Below, piece by piece: positions 26,301 to 34,831 of a DNA stretch of 64,000 bases (position 1 is the first letter of the stretch; every line of letters begins with the position of its first letter). The DNA lies in contig BPHB01000002.1 in NCBI GenBank assembly GCA_026003335.1, positions 124,001 to 188,000 of the forward strand, read 5' to 3'. Below the pieces are notes generated by a model. The model was not told the origin of the DNA. It searched no databases and worked only from the letters and a program-made list of their open reading frames with translations. Position numbers and translations under genes: made by a program. The stretch comes from Chitinophagales bacterium. Its GTDB lineage: Bacteria > Bacteroidota > Bacteroidia > Chitinophagales > CAIOSU01.

Positions 26301-27842
26301 TCAATCTACATTATCATGCAGGAAAGAATTTCCCCGGTAAATCCGGCCGCCTCCCTGAGGTTCGTGATCGCCAACGGCAAGGCGCGACATTTCCGATTCA
26401 GAAGAATGGGGAGCTCCGGAAAGACGAATGTTCCTGCGTTTGTAAGCCGGCTCGTTTTCCATATCCTTATAGTTATGTGATCTGTTCATCAATATCTCCC
26501 CCCGTTTGCGTACATACTCTTTCTCCTCAGGGTCGGGAGGAGGCGTGGAAGATGCGCCCTGATTTTCTTTCGGCACAATGACAAACGGCAACTCCCATTC
26601 GGGCTCGTCTTTGAGCTTAGCATCAGGAGGGTTGTTACTTTCTTCGGTAAGTGATTTTTCACAATCAGCAGATTCCGTCATGGAATTCTTTAGTGTTACC
26701 TGATGCTCGGTGCTTTGCTGTTCAGATATTATATTTTGCTCTATGGCAGGGGGCTTCGGTTTAAAGATCAGCGGGTTTTCATCTTTGCTTTTTGAGGTTA
26801 GCTTCTGGTGATCGGTATCAGCGCAAACGCCTTTTTCTTCAAAGCCGGTGGCTATAATGGTTACGGTGAGTTTATCATCCAGTGACTCATCATCGCAGGT
26901 GCCGAAGATTACATCGGTTTCTGGTCCGGCCATTTCCAGAACATATTCATGAATTTCGGTAATCTCGTCAATAGTGACCTGTTGTTTGCCGGAAGTGATG
27001 TTAAGCAAAATCTTTTTAGCCCCTCGGATATCATTATCGTTTAGCAACGGTGATGCCAGGGCGTCCTGAACAGCGCGGATTGCACGATCTTTGCCCTCGG
27101 CAGTGGCAGAGCCCATAATAGCCAGCCCGCTGTTGCTCATTACGTAGCGCACGTCTGCAAAGTCAACGTTTATTTGTCCGGGCACGGTGATGATTTCGGA
27201 TATGCTGCGTGCCGCAATTGCAAGGATGTTGTCGGCTTTAGCAAATGCCTCTGACTTGGTGAGGTTGCCGTATATCTCGCGTATTTTATCATTGGAGATG
27301 ACAATAATGCTATCTACATGCTGCCGCATTTCTTCGATACCTTCGCGGGCCTGATTCATCTTCCGTTTGCCCTCAAAGAAAAACGGAGTAGTAACTATAC
27401 CCACCGTGAGAATACCCATCTCCTTGGCCAGACGGGCAATAACAGGTGCGCCCCCGGTGCCGGTGCCGCCTCCCATACCCGCTGTAACGAAGACCATCTT
27501 GGTATTTTTTTCCAGAATAGCTCGTATTTCTTCCAGTGACTCTTCCGTGGCCTTCCTGCCCACATCGGGGTTAGAACCTGCTCCCAGGCCTGAAGTAAGT
27601 TCTGGCCCCAACTGGATTTTATTGGGTACATTGCTCAGCTCCATAGCTTGCGCATCGGTGTTGCAGATTACGAAATTTACCCCGCGAATACCTTGCTTGA
27701 ACATGTGATTGACGGCATTACTACCTCCGCCCCCCACACCGATTACTTTTATGATTGAAGCCTGCTCCTTGGGCAGGTCAAACACAATAGCCGGTGATTT
27801 TATAAGAATATTTTTCGGCTGATTTTGCTGTTGGTTACTCAT
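26301..27842 (-). CDS. ftsZ: Cell division GTPase FtsZ
   Basis: Tubulin-like GTPase that forms the division ring. 513 residues from the ATG at 27842, giving a short N-terminus before IIKVIGVGGGGSNAVNHM. The frame is open to 27944, but those 34 residues overlap the upstream gene and have no counterpart. Signature GGGTGTGGAPVIA; synergy-loop region RSISEIITVPGQINVDFADV. The core ends about residue 330. An unusually long, acidic, disordered linker (about 170 residues) follows, then the conserved tail NSFLHDNVD. The start overlaps the end of the second ftsA-like gene by eight bases, so the two are translationally linked. Last gene of the dcw cluster. Confidence 0.96.
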   Translation of the reverse strand: MSNQQQNQPKNILIKSPAIVFDLPKEQASIIKVIGVGGGGSNAVNHMFKQGIRGVNFVICNTDAQAMELSNVPNKIQLGPELTSGLGAGSNPDVGRKATEESLEEIRAILEKNTKMVFVTAGMGGGTGTGGAPVIARLAKEMGILTVGIVTTPFFFEGKRKMNQAREGIEEMRQHVDSIIVISNDKIREIYGNLTKSEAFAKADNILAIAARSISEIITVPGQINVDFADVRYVMSNSGLAIMGSATAEGKDRAIRAVQDALASPLLNDNDIRGAKKILLNITSGKQQVTIDEITEIHEYVLEMAGPETDVIFGTCDDESLDDKLTVTIIATGFEEKGVCADTDHQKLTSKSKDENPLIFKPKPPAIEQNIISEQQSTEHQVTLKNSMTESADCEKSLTEESNNPPDAKLKDEPEWELPFVIVPKENQGASSTPPPDPEEKEYVRKRGEILMNRSHNYKDMENEPAYKRRNIRLSGAPHSSESEMSRLAVGDHEPQGGGRIYRGNSFLHDNVD

Positions 27843-29139
27843 GACGAACAATTTTTCTTCCGGCCATGATGCCGGAAGGTTTGTTAAAAAATCTAACATT
27901 GGCTGTACCCCGAGCAGCGATAACCATTCCGATACAAGTTGCATATTCAGGGCTGCGCAACTGCCGGGAGGTGCCGGAAGACAGGCGCTGTACCGGATAA
28001 CCTATCCGGACTTCCATACCGGTATAGGCCTTTACAAGTTGGACAATATTTTTCTGCAGTGCGCCTCCACCACAAAGTATAAAGCCCGAAGCCACCCGGT
28101 GGTCATAACCGGAATTCTTTATTTCCAGCATAACCATGTCCAGTATTTCCTCAATTCTAGCCTGAATAATAAGAGACAAGGTTTTGAGATGAATTTCACA
28201 GGCATCTGCCTTACTTGACAGAGTAGCAATTTCATTACTCTTAACAGGCGGTGAATAGGCCGAGCCGACTTTAATTTTGACGACCTCGGCTTCTTGCGTT
28301 GATATTTGAAAACCCGCCTTAATATCTTCTGTGATATGGCTGCCTCCAAATGGCACTGTAGCAGTATAAACCACCCTGCCCTCCCTGCATACAATCACCC
28401 GTGTGGAGGAGTGCCCCCAGTCAAGAACAACTGCCCCCTGACGATACTCTTCCTCGCTAAGAACAGAAGCAGCAACCGCTGTAAAGGATGGAATAAATCC
28501 GGCTATTTGGAGCCCCGCTTTGTCCAGGCAGCCCGAAATGTTTTCCATGTCAGAGATCCGGCAGGATACAGCTTGAAATTCTCCATTCAGCCTGTTTCCG
28601 TTGGATGCACCTTCGCTGGACCCCTTATCTTCCGCGTTGAGGGAAATGTTATAGAGTGATGATAAAATCACCTGTTCTCCTGGCGGGAGTTCAATACCGG
28701 GTGAGGTATTCCATAAGGCCTGAATATCTTCTTTGGAAACAGGGGATGTTGTGTGTTGTCGCAGACAGGAAGTACGGTAGTTAAAGCAATTAGCTGTGAC
28801 TGCGGATGTCACCCATACTTCTTTTGTCGAGAGGCCGGAAAGCAACACCAAATCGTTGATTACCGTTTTCAGCGCATCTTGCGTTTTGCGGTGATTCACA
28901 ACCACTCCTTTTTGTATTCCGACAGAATCTGTTTCAGCAAAACCCAGTATTTCTACCTTTCCTTGCTCGTTGATAAAGCCGGCCAGGGCACGTATTTTGC
29001 ATTCTCCCAGATCCAGACATACAGCATGGGCTGATAATTCCCCATTAGCGCTTTGGTGATGCGGTGAGGAAAAATATTCATTGAGCCTATTTATATGTTT
29101 CTTTTCCGGCATGTTGTTTTTAGATGTTTCAGAAGTCAT
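27835..29139 (-). CDS. Divergent second FtsA-like protein
   Basis: 434 residues, an actin-fold FtsA homologue in tandem with the canonical ftsA (11-base overlap) and directly before ftsZ (8-base overlap). Collinear similarity with the upstream FtsA is clear (ITEDIKAGFQI versus ITEDIREGCLI; IIQARIEEILDMV versus IIQARMEEIIEMV). But the phosphate loops are degraded: LDLGECKIRALAG (42-54) replaces LDIGTTKVCAIVG, and LDWGHSSTRV (240-249) replaces VDIGGGTTDI. The adenosine motif CGGGALQ (357-363) is kept. The first 40 residues are an extra polar extension, and the C-terminal Trp-rich membrane helix of FtsA is missing. Probably a non-ATPase partner of FtsA/FtsZ; function unproven. Confidence 0.88.
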   Translation of the reverse strand: MTSETSKNNMPEKKHINRLNEYFSSPHHQSANGELSAHAVCLDLGECKIRALAGFINEQGKVEILGFAETDSVGIQKGVVVNHRKTQDALKTVINDLVLLSGLSTKEVWVTSAVTANCFNYRTSCLRQHTTSPVSKEDIQALWNTSPGIELPPGEQVILSSLYNISLNAEDKGSSEGASNGNRLNGEFQAVSCRISDMENISGCLDKAGLQIAGFIPSFTAVAASVLSEEEYRQGAVVLDWGHSSTRVIVCREGRVVYTATVPFGGSHITEDIKAGFQISTQEAEVVKIKVGSAYSPPVKSNEIATLSSKADACEIHLKTLSLIIQARIEEILDMVMLEIKNSGYDHRVASGFILCGGGALQKNIVQLVKAYTGMEVRIGYPVQRLSSGTSRQLRSPEYATCIGMVIAARGTANVRFFNKPSGIMAGRKIVRHE

Positions 29140-30415
29140 TATCTATCTCGGTAGTCAGAATCCTTTTTCCTTTATCCAACCAATCCTTCCACCATATTTT
29201 ACGGGTAGATGCATCTTCTTCTTTATCAACCGGCACAACCTTAGACTTATTCTGACGTTCCTTATGCCCCAGAATGATCAATCCTATGCCTGTTGAGTAC
29301 ATAGGGTTTTTAATCTCTTCGTCATTTCCGTTGGCAATGTGTTCGTTTGGATATCCAATACGGGCGTTCTTTCCTGTGACATATTCCACCAATTGAACCA
29401 GATGTCGTAGCTGAGCACCTCCACCCGTGAGCACAATACCTCCAATAAGACGATTCTCATACCCGGATACCCGTATTTCACTATATACCATTTCAATAAT
29501 CTCTTCCATGCGGGCCTGAATAATTTTGGCCAGGTTGCGCATGGAAATTTCTTTGGCCGGTCGTCCTCTGAGTCCTGGTACGGAAATGACAGCATTTTCC
29601 TGTGCAATGCCGGCATAGGCCGAACCATGCTGAATTTTCAGCATTTCAGCCTGTTCGCGCATTATGAGACACCCTTCCCGTATGTCTTCTGTGATAACAT
29701 TTCCGGCAAAAGGGATCACTGCGGTGTGGCGTATAATTCCATCCTGGAATATGGCAATGTCTGTCGTTCCGCCACCGATATCCACCAGTGCTACTCCGGC
29801 TTCTTTTTCTTCTTCGGAAAGTACGGCTGCGGCAGAAGCCAGAGGCTCAAGAATCAGATCGGCTACTTCAAAACCAGCACGCTCAACACAGCGGATTATA
29901 TTTTGGGCTGCAGTGATCTGACCGGTGATGATATGAAAATTGGCTTCCAGTCTGCGGCCAACCATTCCGACAGGATCTTTGATTCCCTGTTCATTGTCCA
30001 CGATAAATTCCTGCGGAAGCACGTGAATGATACGATCACCGGGGGGCATCGCCAGCTTATACATATCCTGAGTGAGCTTATCCACATCTTCATTGCTGAT
30101 TTCCTGTTCAGAATCTTCACGCATTAAAATGCCGCGGTGCTGCATACTCCTGATATGCTGCCCCGCAATGCCCACATAAACCCGCCTATCCGATACCTTA
30201 GTTTTTTCCAGTACTTCGCGGGTCACTTTTTCAATTGCCTCAACCGTATGACGGATATTGGCCACCATGCCCCGCATTACCCCCCTGGAATCGGTTTTAG
30301 AAACTCCAAGCACCTCTACTTTTTCATGCTCGGTTATACGACCTACGATAGCACAAACTTTAGTAGTGCCAATATCCAGACCTAAAACAATTTCATCATG
30401 ACCTGTATTAGACAT
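29129..30415 (-). CDS. ftsA: Cell division protein FtsA
   Basis: Actin-like ATPase that tethers FtsZ to the membrane. 428 residues. Phosphate 1 LGLDIGTTKVCAIVG (11-25), the 1C (SHS2) domain about 85-165, phosphate 2 LVDIGGGTTDIAIF (210-223), and the adenosine motif VLTGGGAQLRHL. The C-terminal amphipathic helix WWKDWLDKGKRI (about 407-418) is the membrane anchor. ATG start, overlapping ftsQ by eight bases and followed by the second ftsA-like gene with an 11-base overlap. Confidence 0.97.
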   Translation of the reverse strand: MSNTGHDEIVLGLDIGTTKVCAIVGRITEHEKVEVLGVSKTDSRGVMRGMVANIRHTVEAIEKVTREVLEKTKVSDRRVYVGIAGQHIRSMQHRGILMREDSEQEISNEDVDKLTQDMYKLAMPPGDRIIHVLPQEFIVDNEQGIKDPVGMVGRRLEANFHIITGQITAAQNIIRCVERAGFEVADLILEPLASAAAVLSEEEKEAGVALVDIGGGTTDIAIFQDGIIRHTAVIPFAGNVITEDIREGCLIMREQAEMLKIQHGSAYAGIAQENAVISVPGLRGRPAKEISMRNLAKIIQARMEEIIEMVYSEIRVSGYENRLIGGIVLTGGGAQLRHLVQLVEYVTGKNARIGYPNEHIANGNDEEIKNPMYSTGIGLIILGHKERQNKSKVVPVDKEEDASTRKIWWKDWLDKGKRILTTEIDNDF

Positions 30416-31193
30416 TGCCGTTGTTTTTTTTGGTACAAACGATCTGATCTTTAAATTCCAGATTAACTATCCTGAAGTCTTTAGAGTCCACATTTTTAAG
30501 AACTTCTTTATAAAAAATTTCCATCTTCCAGAATTTTTCCTCCAACATTTCCGGCTTGCCCAGCCGAATCAGATAGTTGCCCAGTTTGGGAACCAAGTCA
30601 TAATCACCCGAACCGGTAATGTTGATCTGCTCAAACTGAGATTGCCAGAATTTATCTTCTGATATGAAGCGGCATAAGTCAAGAAGCCTTTTCATTTGCT
30701 CCTTATCATCCTCTTGCAGATTACCGGTAGCAACTACTACTCTTGCAGTAAATTTAGGGGAGAGGGGTATCTTTTTTCCTTTTACATCCAGATAGTAACT
30801 AACACCCTTTGTGTTAACAATCCGAACCAGTGGTTTCGCCTGTTCAACAAATACATGCAGGGCTCCTTTGTTATCTGTATATACCTCAGCATTTTCCACG
30901 TATGGGTTTGCTTCCAGTTTCTGCTCCAGCTCTTTGAGAGGAATGTGCCTTACCGGGGTTTCTGTTAAGCTGGTCTGATAAAAAGCAGATATCATTTCGG
31001 CAACATCATTTTCATCTAAAAAAAACAATCCGCTTTCATGATTAATAGAAATCCGCACTGCTGTGCAGGGCCTGGTTGAGTTATCTAATACAGCGGCTCC
31101 AAGAATTACAAAAAATATTATGGAAGCAGAAATCCAGTAGGCTGCCCGAATCAACTTTTGATATTTCAGATTGGGTTGGGGTTTCTTTTCCAT
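30408..31193 (-). CDS. ftsQ: Cell division protein FtsQ/DivIB
   Basis: 261 residues, bitopic: a short cytoplasmic part, one span (about 20-38, YWISASIIFFVILGAAVL), then a periplasmic POTRA-like domain (about 45-115, with NPYVENAEVYTDNKGALHV) and a beta domain (YYLDVKGKKIPLS, GDYDLVPKLGNYLIRLG). It recruits late divisome proteins. Sequence is weakly conserved as usual, so position between murC and ftsA carries much of the weight. Overlaps ftsA by eight bases; ten bases after murC. Confidence 0.9.
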   Translation of the reverse strand: MEKKPQPNLKYQKLIRAAYWISASIIFFVILGAAVLDNSTRPCTAVRISINHESGLFFLDENDVAEMISAFYQTSLTETPVRHIPLKELEQKLEANPYVENAEVYTDNKGALHVFVEQAKPLVRIVNTKGVSYYLDVKGKKIPLSPKFTARVVVATGNLQEDDKEQMKRLLDLCRFISEDKFWQSQFEQINITGSGDYDLVPKLGNYLIRLGKPEMLEEKFWKMEIFYKEVLKNVDSKDFRIVNLEFKDQIVCTKKNNGNV

Positions 31194-31203
31194 AAAGAAG
31201 AGT

Positions 31204-32565
31204 TTAGGTTGAAGACCTCAGAAGAATTCCTTTCAGATCCCCGGCAAGTACATCAATATCACCCGCCCCTATAGTCAGCAAAACTTCAATCTTTTTTTCT
31301 TTAATACCGGATAAAAGAAATTCTTTATCCACTACCTTGTGGGGAATGTTCAATTTTCTGGCAATTATTTCTGAGCTTACGCCAGGTATCGGTTTTTCTC
31401 TGGCGGCATAAACAGGAAGTAAGAAAACCTCATCGGCCAGATTCAGTGCTTCCGCAAAACCCTCAGACAAATCACGGGTACGGGTGTATAAATGAGGTTG
31501 AAAAACGGCAGTAATTTTTTTATAGGGGAACATTGCCCGGACTGCATGCAGGAGGGCTGAAATTTCACGGGGATGATGGGCATAGTCATCAATAAACACA
31601 AGTTTTTCCGTACGAATGAGGTATTCAAATCTTCTCTTCACTCCTTTGAAATCCTTTAGCGCATCTTTGATTTGTTCTTTATCCACCCCCAGCCTGCGTG
31701 CAACCGCATAGGCCGCAAGGGCATTCTCCACGTTGTGAACACCGCCCATCGTAAGTATAATTCCTGATATGCCATCATTTCCGGTAATATTGAAATGCAA
31801 CACTCCCTGCTCGTAGCGTATTGCAGCGGCAGAATAGTCAACCTGTTGTTCCGAAACGCCATAGAGTCTGATATCGGGCAGGGTTATTTTATCCAGAACC
31901 GGTATTTTGCTTTGGGCAACAAGACACCCATCGGGTTTGATTTTGCCGGCAAATTCCAGAAATGCCTGCTGAATATTTTCATAGGTTTTATAAATATCCA
32001 GGTGATCGGTGTCAATAGCTGTAATGACGGCAATATCCGGGGTTAATCGCAAAAAGGAGCGGTCAAATTCATCTGCCTCTACCACGACTATCCCGCTTGC
32101 CCCATGCAGATAATTAGTGTGATAGTTTAGGGATATGCCACCGAGAAAAGCCATAGGGTCTTTGCCAGCATACCGAAGTACGTGGGCAATCATGGCAGTG
32201 ACCGTAGTCTTACCATGAGAACCCGCCACAGCAACGGTAAATTTATCTTGGGTAATTATTTCTAAAATCTCTGATCTCTTAAATAAGGGCACCTGCCTTT
32301 GACGGAAATGCTGAAATAGTGCATGCTCATCCGGGATGGCTGGCGTATAAATGGCCAGGTCAATATCTTCGGGTATGTTTATTGGATTATCGTCAAATGT
32401 GATTTCCATGCCTTCCTTTATCAGTTGCGTAATAAGGGCAGAGGAGGTTTTGTCATAACCATAAATTTTTCTGCCATGTTGATGAAAATATCTGGCCAAT
32501 GCACTCATCCCGATACCACCGATACCCAGGAAGTAGATATTTTTTACATGATTCAGGGTAATCAT
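31204..32565 (-). CDS. murC: UDP-N-acetylmuramate--L-alanine ligase MurC
   Basis: Adds L-Ala to UDP-MurNAc, cytoplasmic ATP-dependent ligase. 453 residues. N-terminal UDP-binding IYFLGIGGIGMSALARYF (9-26), ATP loop VAGSHGKTTVTAMI (about 111-124), VVVEADEFDRSFL, VITAIDTDHLDIY, and FIDDYAHHPREI (about 325-336), all MurC hallmarks. ATG overlaps the murG TGA by four bases. Confidence 0.97.
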   Translation of the reverse strand: MITLNHVKNIYFLGIGGIGMSALARYFHQHGRKIYGYDKTSSALITQLIKEGMEITFDDNPINIPEDIDLAIYTPAIPDEHALFQHFRQRQVPLFKRSEILEIITQDKFTVAVAGSHGKTTVTAMIAHVLRYAGKDPMAFLGGISLNYHTNYLHGASGIVVVEADEFDRSFLRLTPDIAVITAIDTDHLDIYKTYENIQQAFLEFAGKIKPDGCLVAQSKIPVLDKITLPDIRLYGVSEQQVDYSAAAIRYEQGVLHFNITGNDGISGIILTMGGVHNVENALAAYAVARRLGVDKEQIKDALKDFKGVKRRFEYLIRTEKLVFIDDYAHHPREISALLHAVRAMFPYKKITAVFQPHLYTRTRDLSEGFAEALNLADEVFLLPVYAAREKPIPGVSSEIIARKLNIPHKVVDKEFLLSGIKEKKIEVLLTIGAGDIDVLAGDLKGILLRSST

Positions 32566-33665
32566 TGCGCCAGTGTAAGTATTTCTTCAGCTATACGGGT
32601 GGCCGCATTCGGCATAGCCAGTTTGGCAATATTTGTGCTCAGCTCTTTCTGTTCTTCTTCATTGGCTAGTAGTTCCAATGTTTTTTTCACAAGCATCTCT
32701 TCTGCATTGATATCTCTCACTATCCAGGCAGCTCTCTTTTCTACAAGTGCGAGTGCGTTTTTCGTCTGATGATCTTCGGCAACATTCGGACTGGGAACCA
32801 GGATAACCGGTTTACCCACACAGCACAGTTCCGAAATGGCAATTGCCCCTGCTCTAGAGATAATTACATCTGCCGCATCATAGGCATAATTCATTTCCTT
32901 AATAAAATCATAGATTTTAATATCAGGATGAGACGTTACAGCAGATTTAACTGACTCATAATATGTCTTACCAGTCTGCCATATAAGCTGATATCCTTTA
33001 TCAATAATTTTTCTTGTGCCCTTTATAAAACACTCGTTAATGGTTTTTGACCCAAGACTTCCGCCAATTACCAGAATCGTTTTTTTCTGAGGAGAAAGAT
33101 CAAAATACTTACGGCTTTTTTCCGGATGTCGCACCAGACGCACAATGTCCTCTCTCACGGGATTACCTGTTTTCACGATTTTCTCTGCAGGAAAAAATTT
33201 TTCCATACCATCATAAGCCACGCAAAAACGCATAGCCCTTTTAGCCATCATTTTATTTGTGACACCGGCGAATGAGTTTTGCTCCTGAATCAATACAGGA
33301 ACGGATAATACAGCTGAGACGAAAAGCGGAGGACCGCTTGCATAACCACCCACCCCTACTACCACATCTGGTTTGAAGCGGGTGATAAGGATATACGACT
33401 TAAAAAGACTTGTCATTATCTGCACAGGAAGGAGAATATTTTTAAATATGTTCCCACGCTGAAAGCCGCTTATCCATAGCCCCTCAATGGGATAGCCCGC
33501 ATCAGGCACTTTTGTCATTTCAAGTCGGCCTGTTGCTCCTACAAACCGGATCTGCACGGAAGGATTTAATTTTTTTAAAGCATTTGCTATTGCAATAGCG
33601 GGAAATACATGCCCACCAGTACCACCACCAGCAATCAAAACTTTAACCGACTTATTTTTTTGCAA
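32562..33665 (-). CDS. murG: Lipid II synthase MurG (GlcNAc transferase)
   Basis: Transfers GlcNAc to lipid I at the inner face of the membrane. 367 residues. VLIAGGGTGGHVFPAIA (9-25) is the first G-loop; VVGVGGYASGPPLFVS (about 100-115), LVIGGSLGSKTIN and ADVIISRAGAIAISEL complete the GT-B signatures. The start codon is TTG: no ATG lies in frame upstream near it, and it gives the standard N-terminus. It overlaps ftsW by 14 bases, so translational coupling is likely. Confidence 0.96.
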   Translation of the reverse strand: MQKNKSVKVLIAGGGTGGHVFPAIAIANALKKLNPSVQIRFVGATGRLEMTKVPDAGYPIEGLWISGFQRGNIFKNILLPVQIMTSLFKSYILITRFKPDVVVGVGGYASGPPLFVSAVLSVPVLIQEQNSFAGVTNKMMAKRAMRFCVAYDGMEKFFPAEKIVKTGNPVREDIVRLVRHPEKSRKYFDLSPQKKTILVIGGSLGSKTINECFIKGTRKIIDKGYQLIWQTGKTYYESVKSAVTSHPDIKIYDFIKEMNYAYDAADVIISRAGAIAISELCCVGKPVILVPSPNVAEDHQTKNALALVEKRAAWIVRDINAEEMLVKKTLELLANEEEQKELSTNIAKLAMPNAATRIAEEILTLAQ

Positions 33666-34818
33666 GCAAATTAGGTTTTACTTTGTCACCTACCTTTTTA
33701 CATTCTTCATTATAACGGCTTACGCTGAGAATAATACCCACCCCGATGCTGGTAAAAAATAAAGAAGTTCCTCCCATGCTCACAAGCGGTAGCGTTTGGC
33801 CGGTTACCGGAACAAGGTTAACTGCCACAGCCATATTAATTATTGCCTGAATGGTAAGGCTGATCCCTAAACCCACTGCAAGCAGACTGCCGAAAGCATT
33901 CGGGCTTTTAACCATGATTTTAATTGTCCGAAAAAATAACAGCAGATATAAAAACAAAACAAAAGCACCGCCAAGAAGACCATATTCTTCTATGATAATG
34001 GCATAAATAAAATCTGAATAGGGATGGGGCAAGAAGTTGCGCTGATGGCTGTTTCCAGGGCCCTTTCCCAACAACCCTCCTTTGGCAATGGCTATTTTAG
34101 ATTGAGTCACCTGATAGGGCTCTTGGTTGTCATTCATATATCCTTCTATCCGACTTTTCCAGGTTCCCACTCTTCCCTTATCAGGCGTCATCATTATCAG
34201 CAAAAGCATAAGTGACAAAGCCGTTATCATTATACCTATAGTAGCCGCAATATGCATGAGGCGAACTCTCCCAATAAACATAATCAGAATGCTGGTAGCA
34301 AAAAGCATAAGTGAAGTAGATAGGTTGGCCGGTGCAATAAGCACACAAATAATCAACACGGGTAGAATAACAGGGAGAAAAGCATTTTTAAAATCATAGA
34401 TAATCTGCTGCTTTTTGGAAAGCACCCGTGCCAGAAACATAATGAGCGCAAGTTTAGCCAGGTCAGATGTCTGAAAGCTCAGATTAATTACCGGAAGAGT
34501 AATCCATCTGCGCGCCTCATTAAGTTCCGTACCCGTAAAGTAGGTGATTATAAGCAGGGGAACGGAAGCATACAAAAGTAGCTGCGAAATCCGGGAATAA
34601 TAGCGATAGTCAATAAGATGAGCCCCATACATCAGTAACAGTCCCAATATAAGAATGGAGAGGTGTTTTAACAGGTAATACTCGGTGTTGCCCTGCTGAT
34701 ATTTATATGCAAGCGTACCCGTTGAGCTATAAACCGCAAGCAGGGAAAAAACGGAAAGAAAGAAAACAACCAGCCATATTACCCGGTCACCCCGTAACTG
34801 TTGTATGAGCACTTTCAT
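33652..34818 (-). CDS. ftsW: Septal peptidoglycan glycosyltransferase FtsW
   Basis: 388-residue SEDS-family inner-membrane protein with about ten spans that polymerises lipid II with FtsI. Early FSLLAVYSSTGTLAYKY, QTSDLAKLALIMFLARVL (about 115-132), the periplasmic loop KGPGNSHQRNFLPHPYSDFI (about 250-269) and PLVSMGGTSLFFTSIGVGI near the end are family signatures. ATG start, 13 bases after murD, overlapping murG by 14 bases. Confidence 0.96.
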   Translation of the reverse strand: MKVLIQQLRGDRVIWLVVFFLSVFSLLAVYSSTGTLAYKYQQGNTEYYLLKHLSILILGLLLMYGAHLIDYRYYSRISQLLLYASVPLLIITYFTGTELNEARRWITLPVINLSFQTSDLAKLALIMFLARVLSKKQQIIYDFKNAFLPVILPVLIICVLIAPANLSTSLMLFATSILIMFIGRVRLMHIAATIGIMITALSLMLLLIMMTPDKGRVGTWKSRIEGYMNDNQEPYQVTQSKIAIAKGGLLGKGPGNSHQRNFLPHPYSDFIYAIIIEEYGLLGGAFVLFLYLLLFFRTIKIMVKSPNAFGSLLAVGLGISLTIQAIINMAVAVNLVPVTGQTLPLVSMGGTSLFFTSIGVGIILSVSRYNEECKKVGDKVKPNLLAKK

Positions 34819-34831
34819 GAGATACTAGGTT

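Noticed and set aside
27318-27708. Plus-strand open frames inside ftsZ
   Set aside because: Shadows of a strongly conserved gene; no start signal or homologous look.
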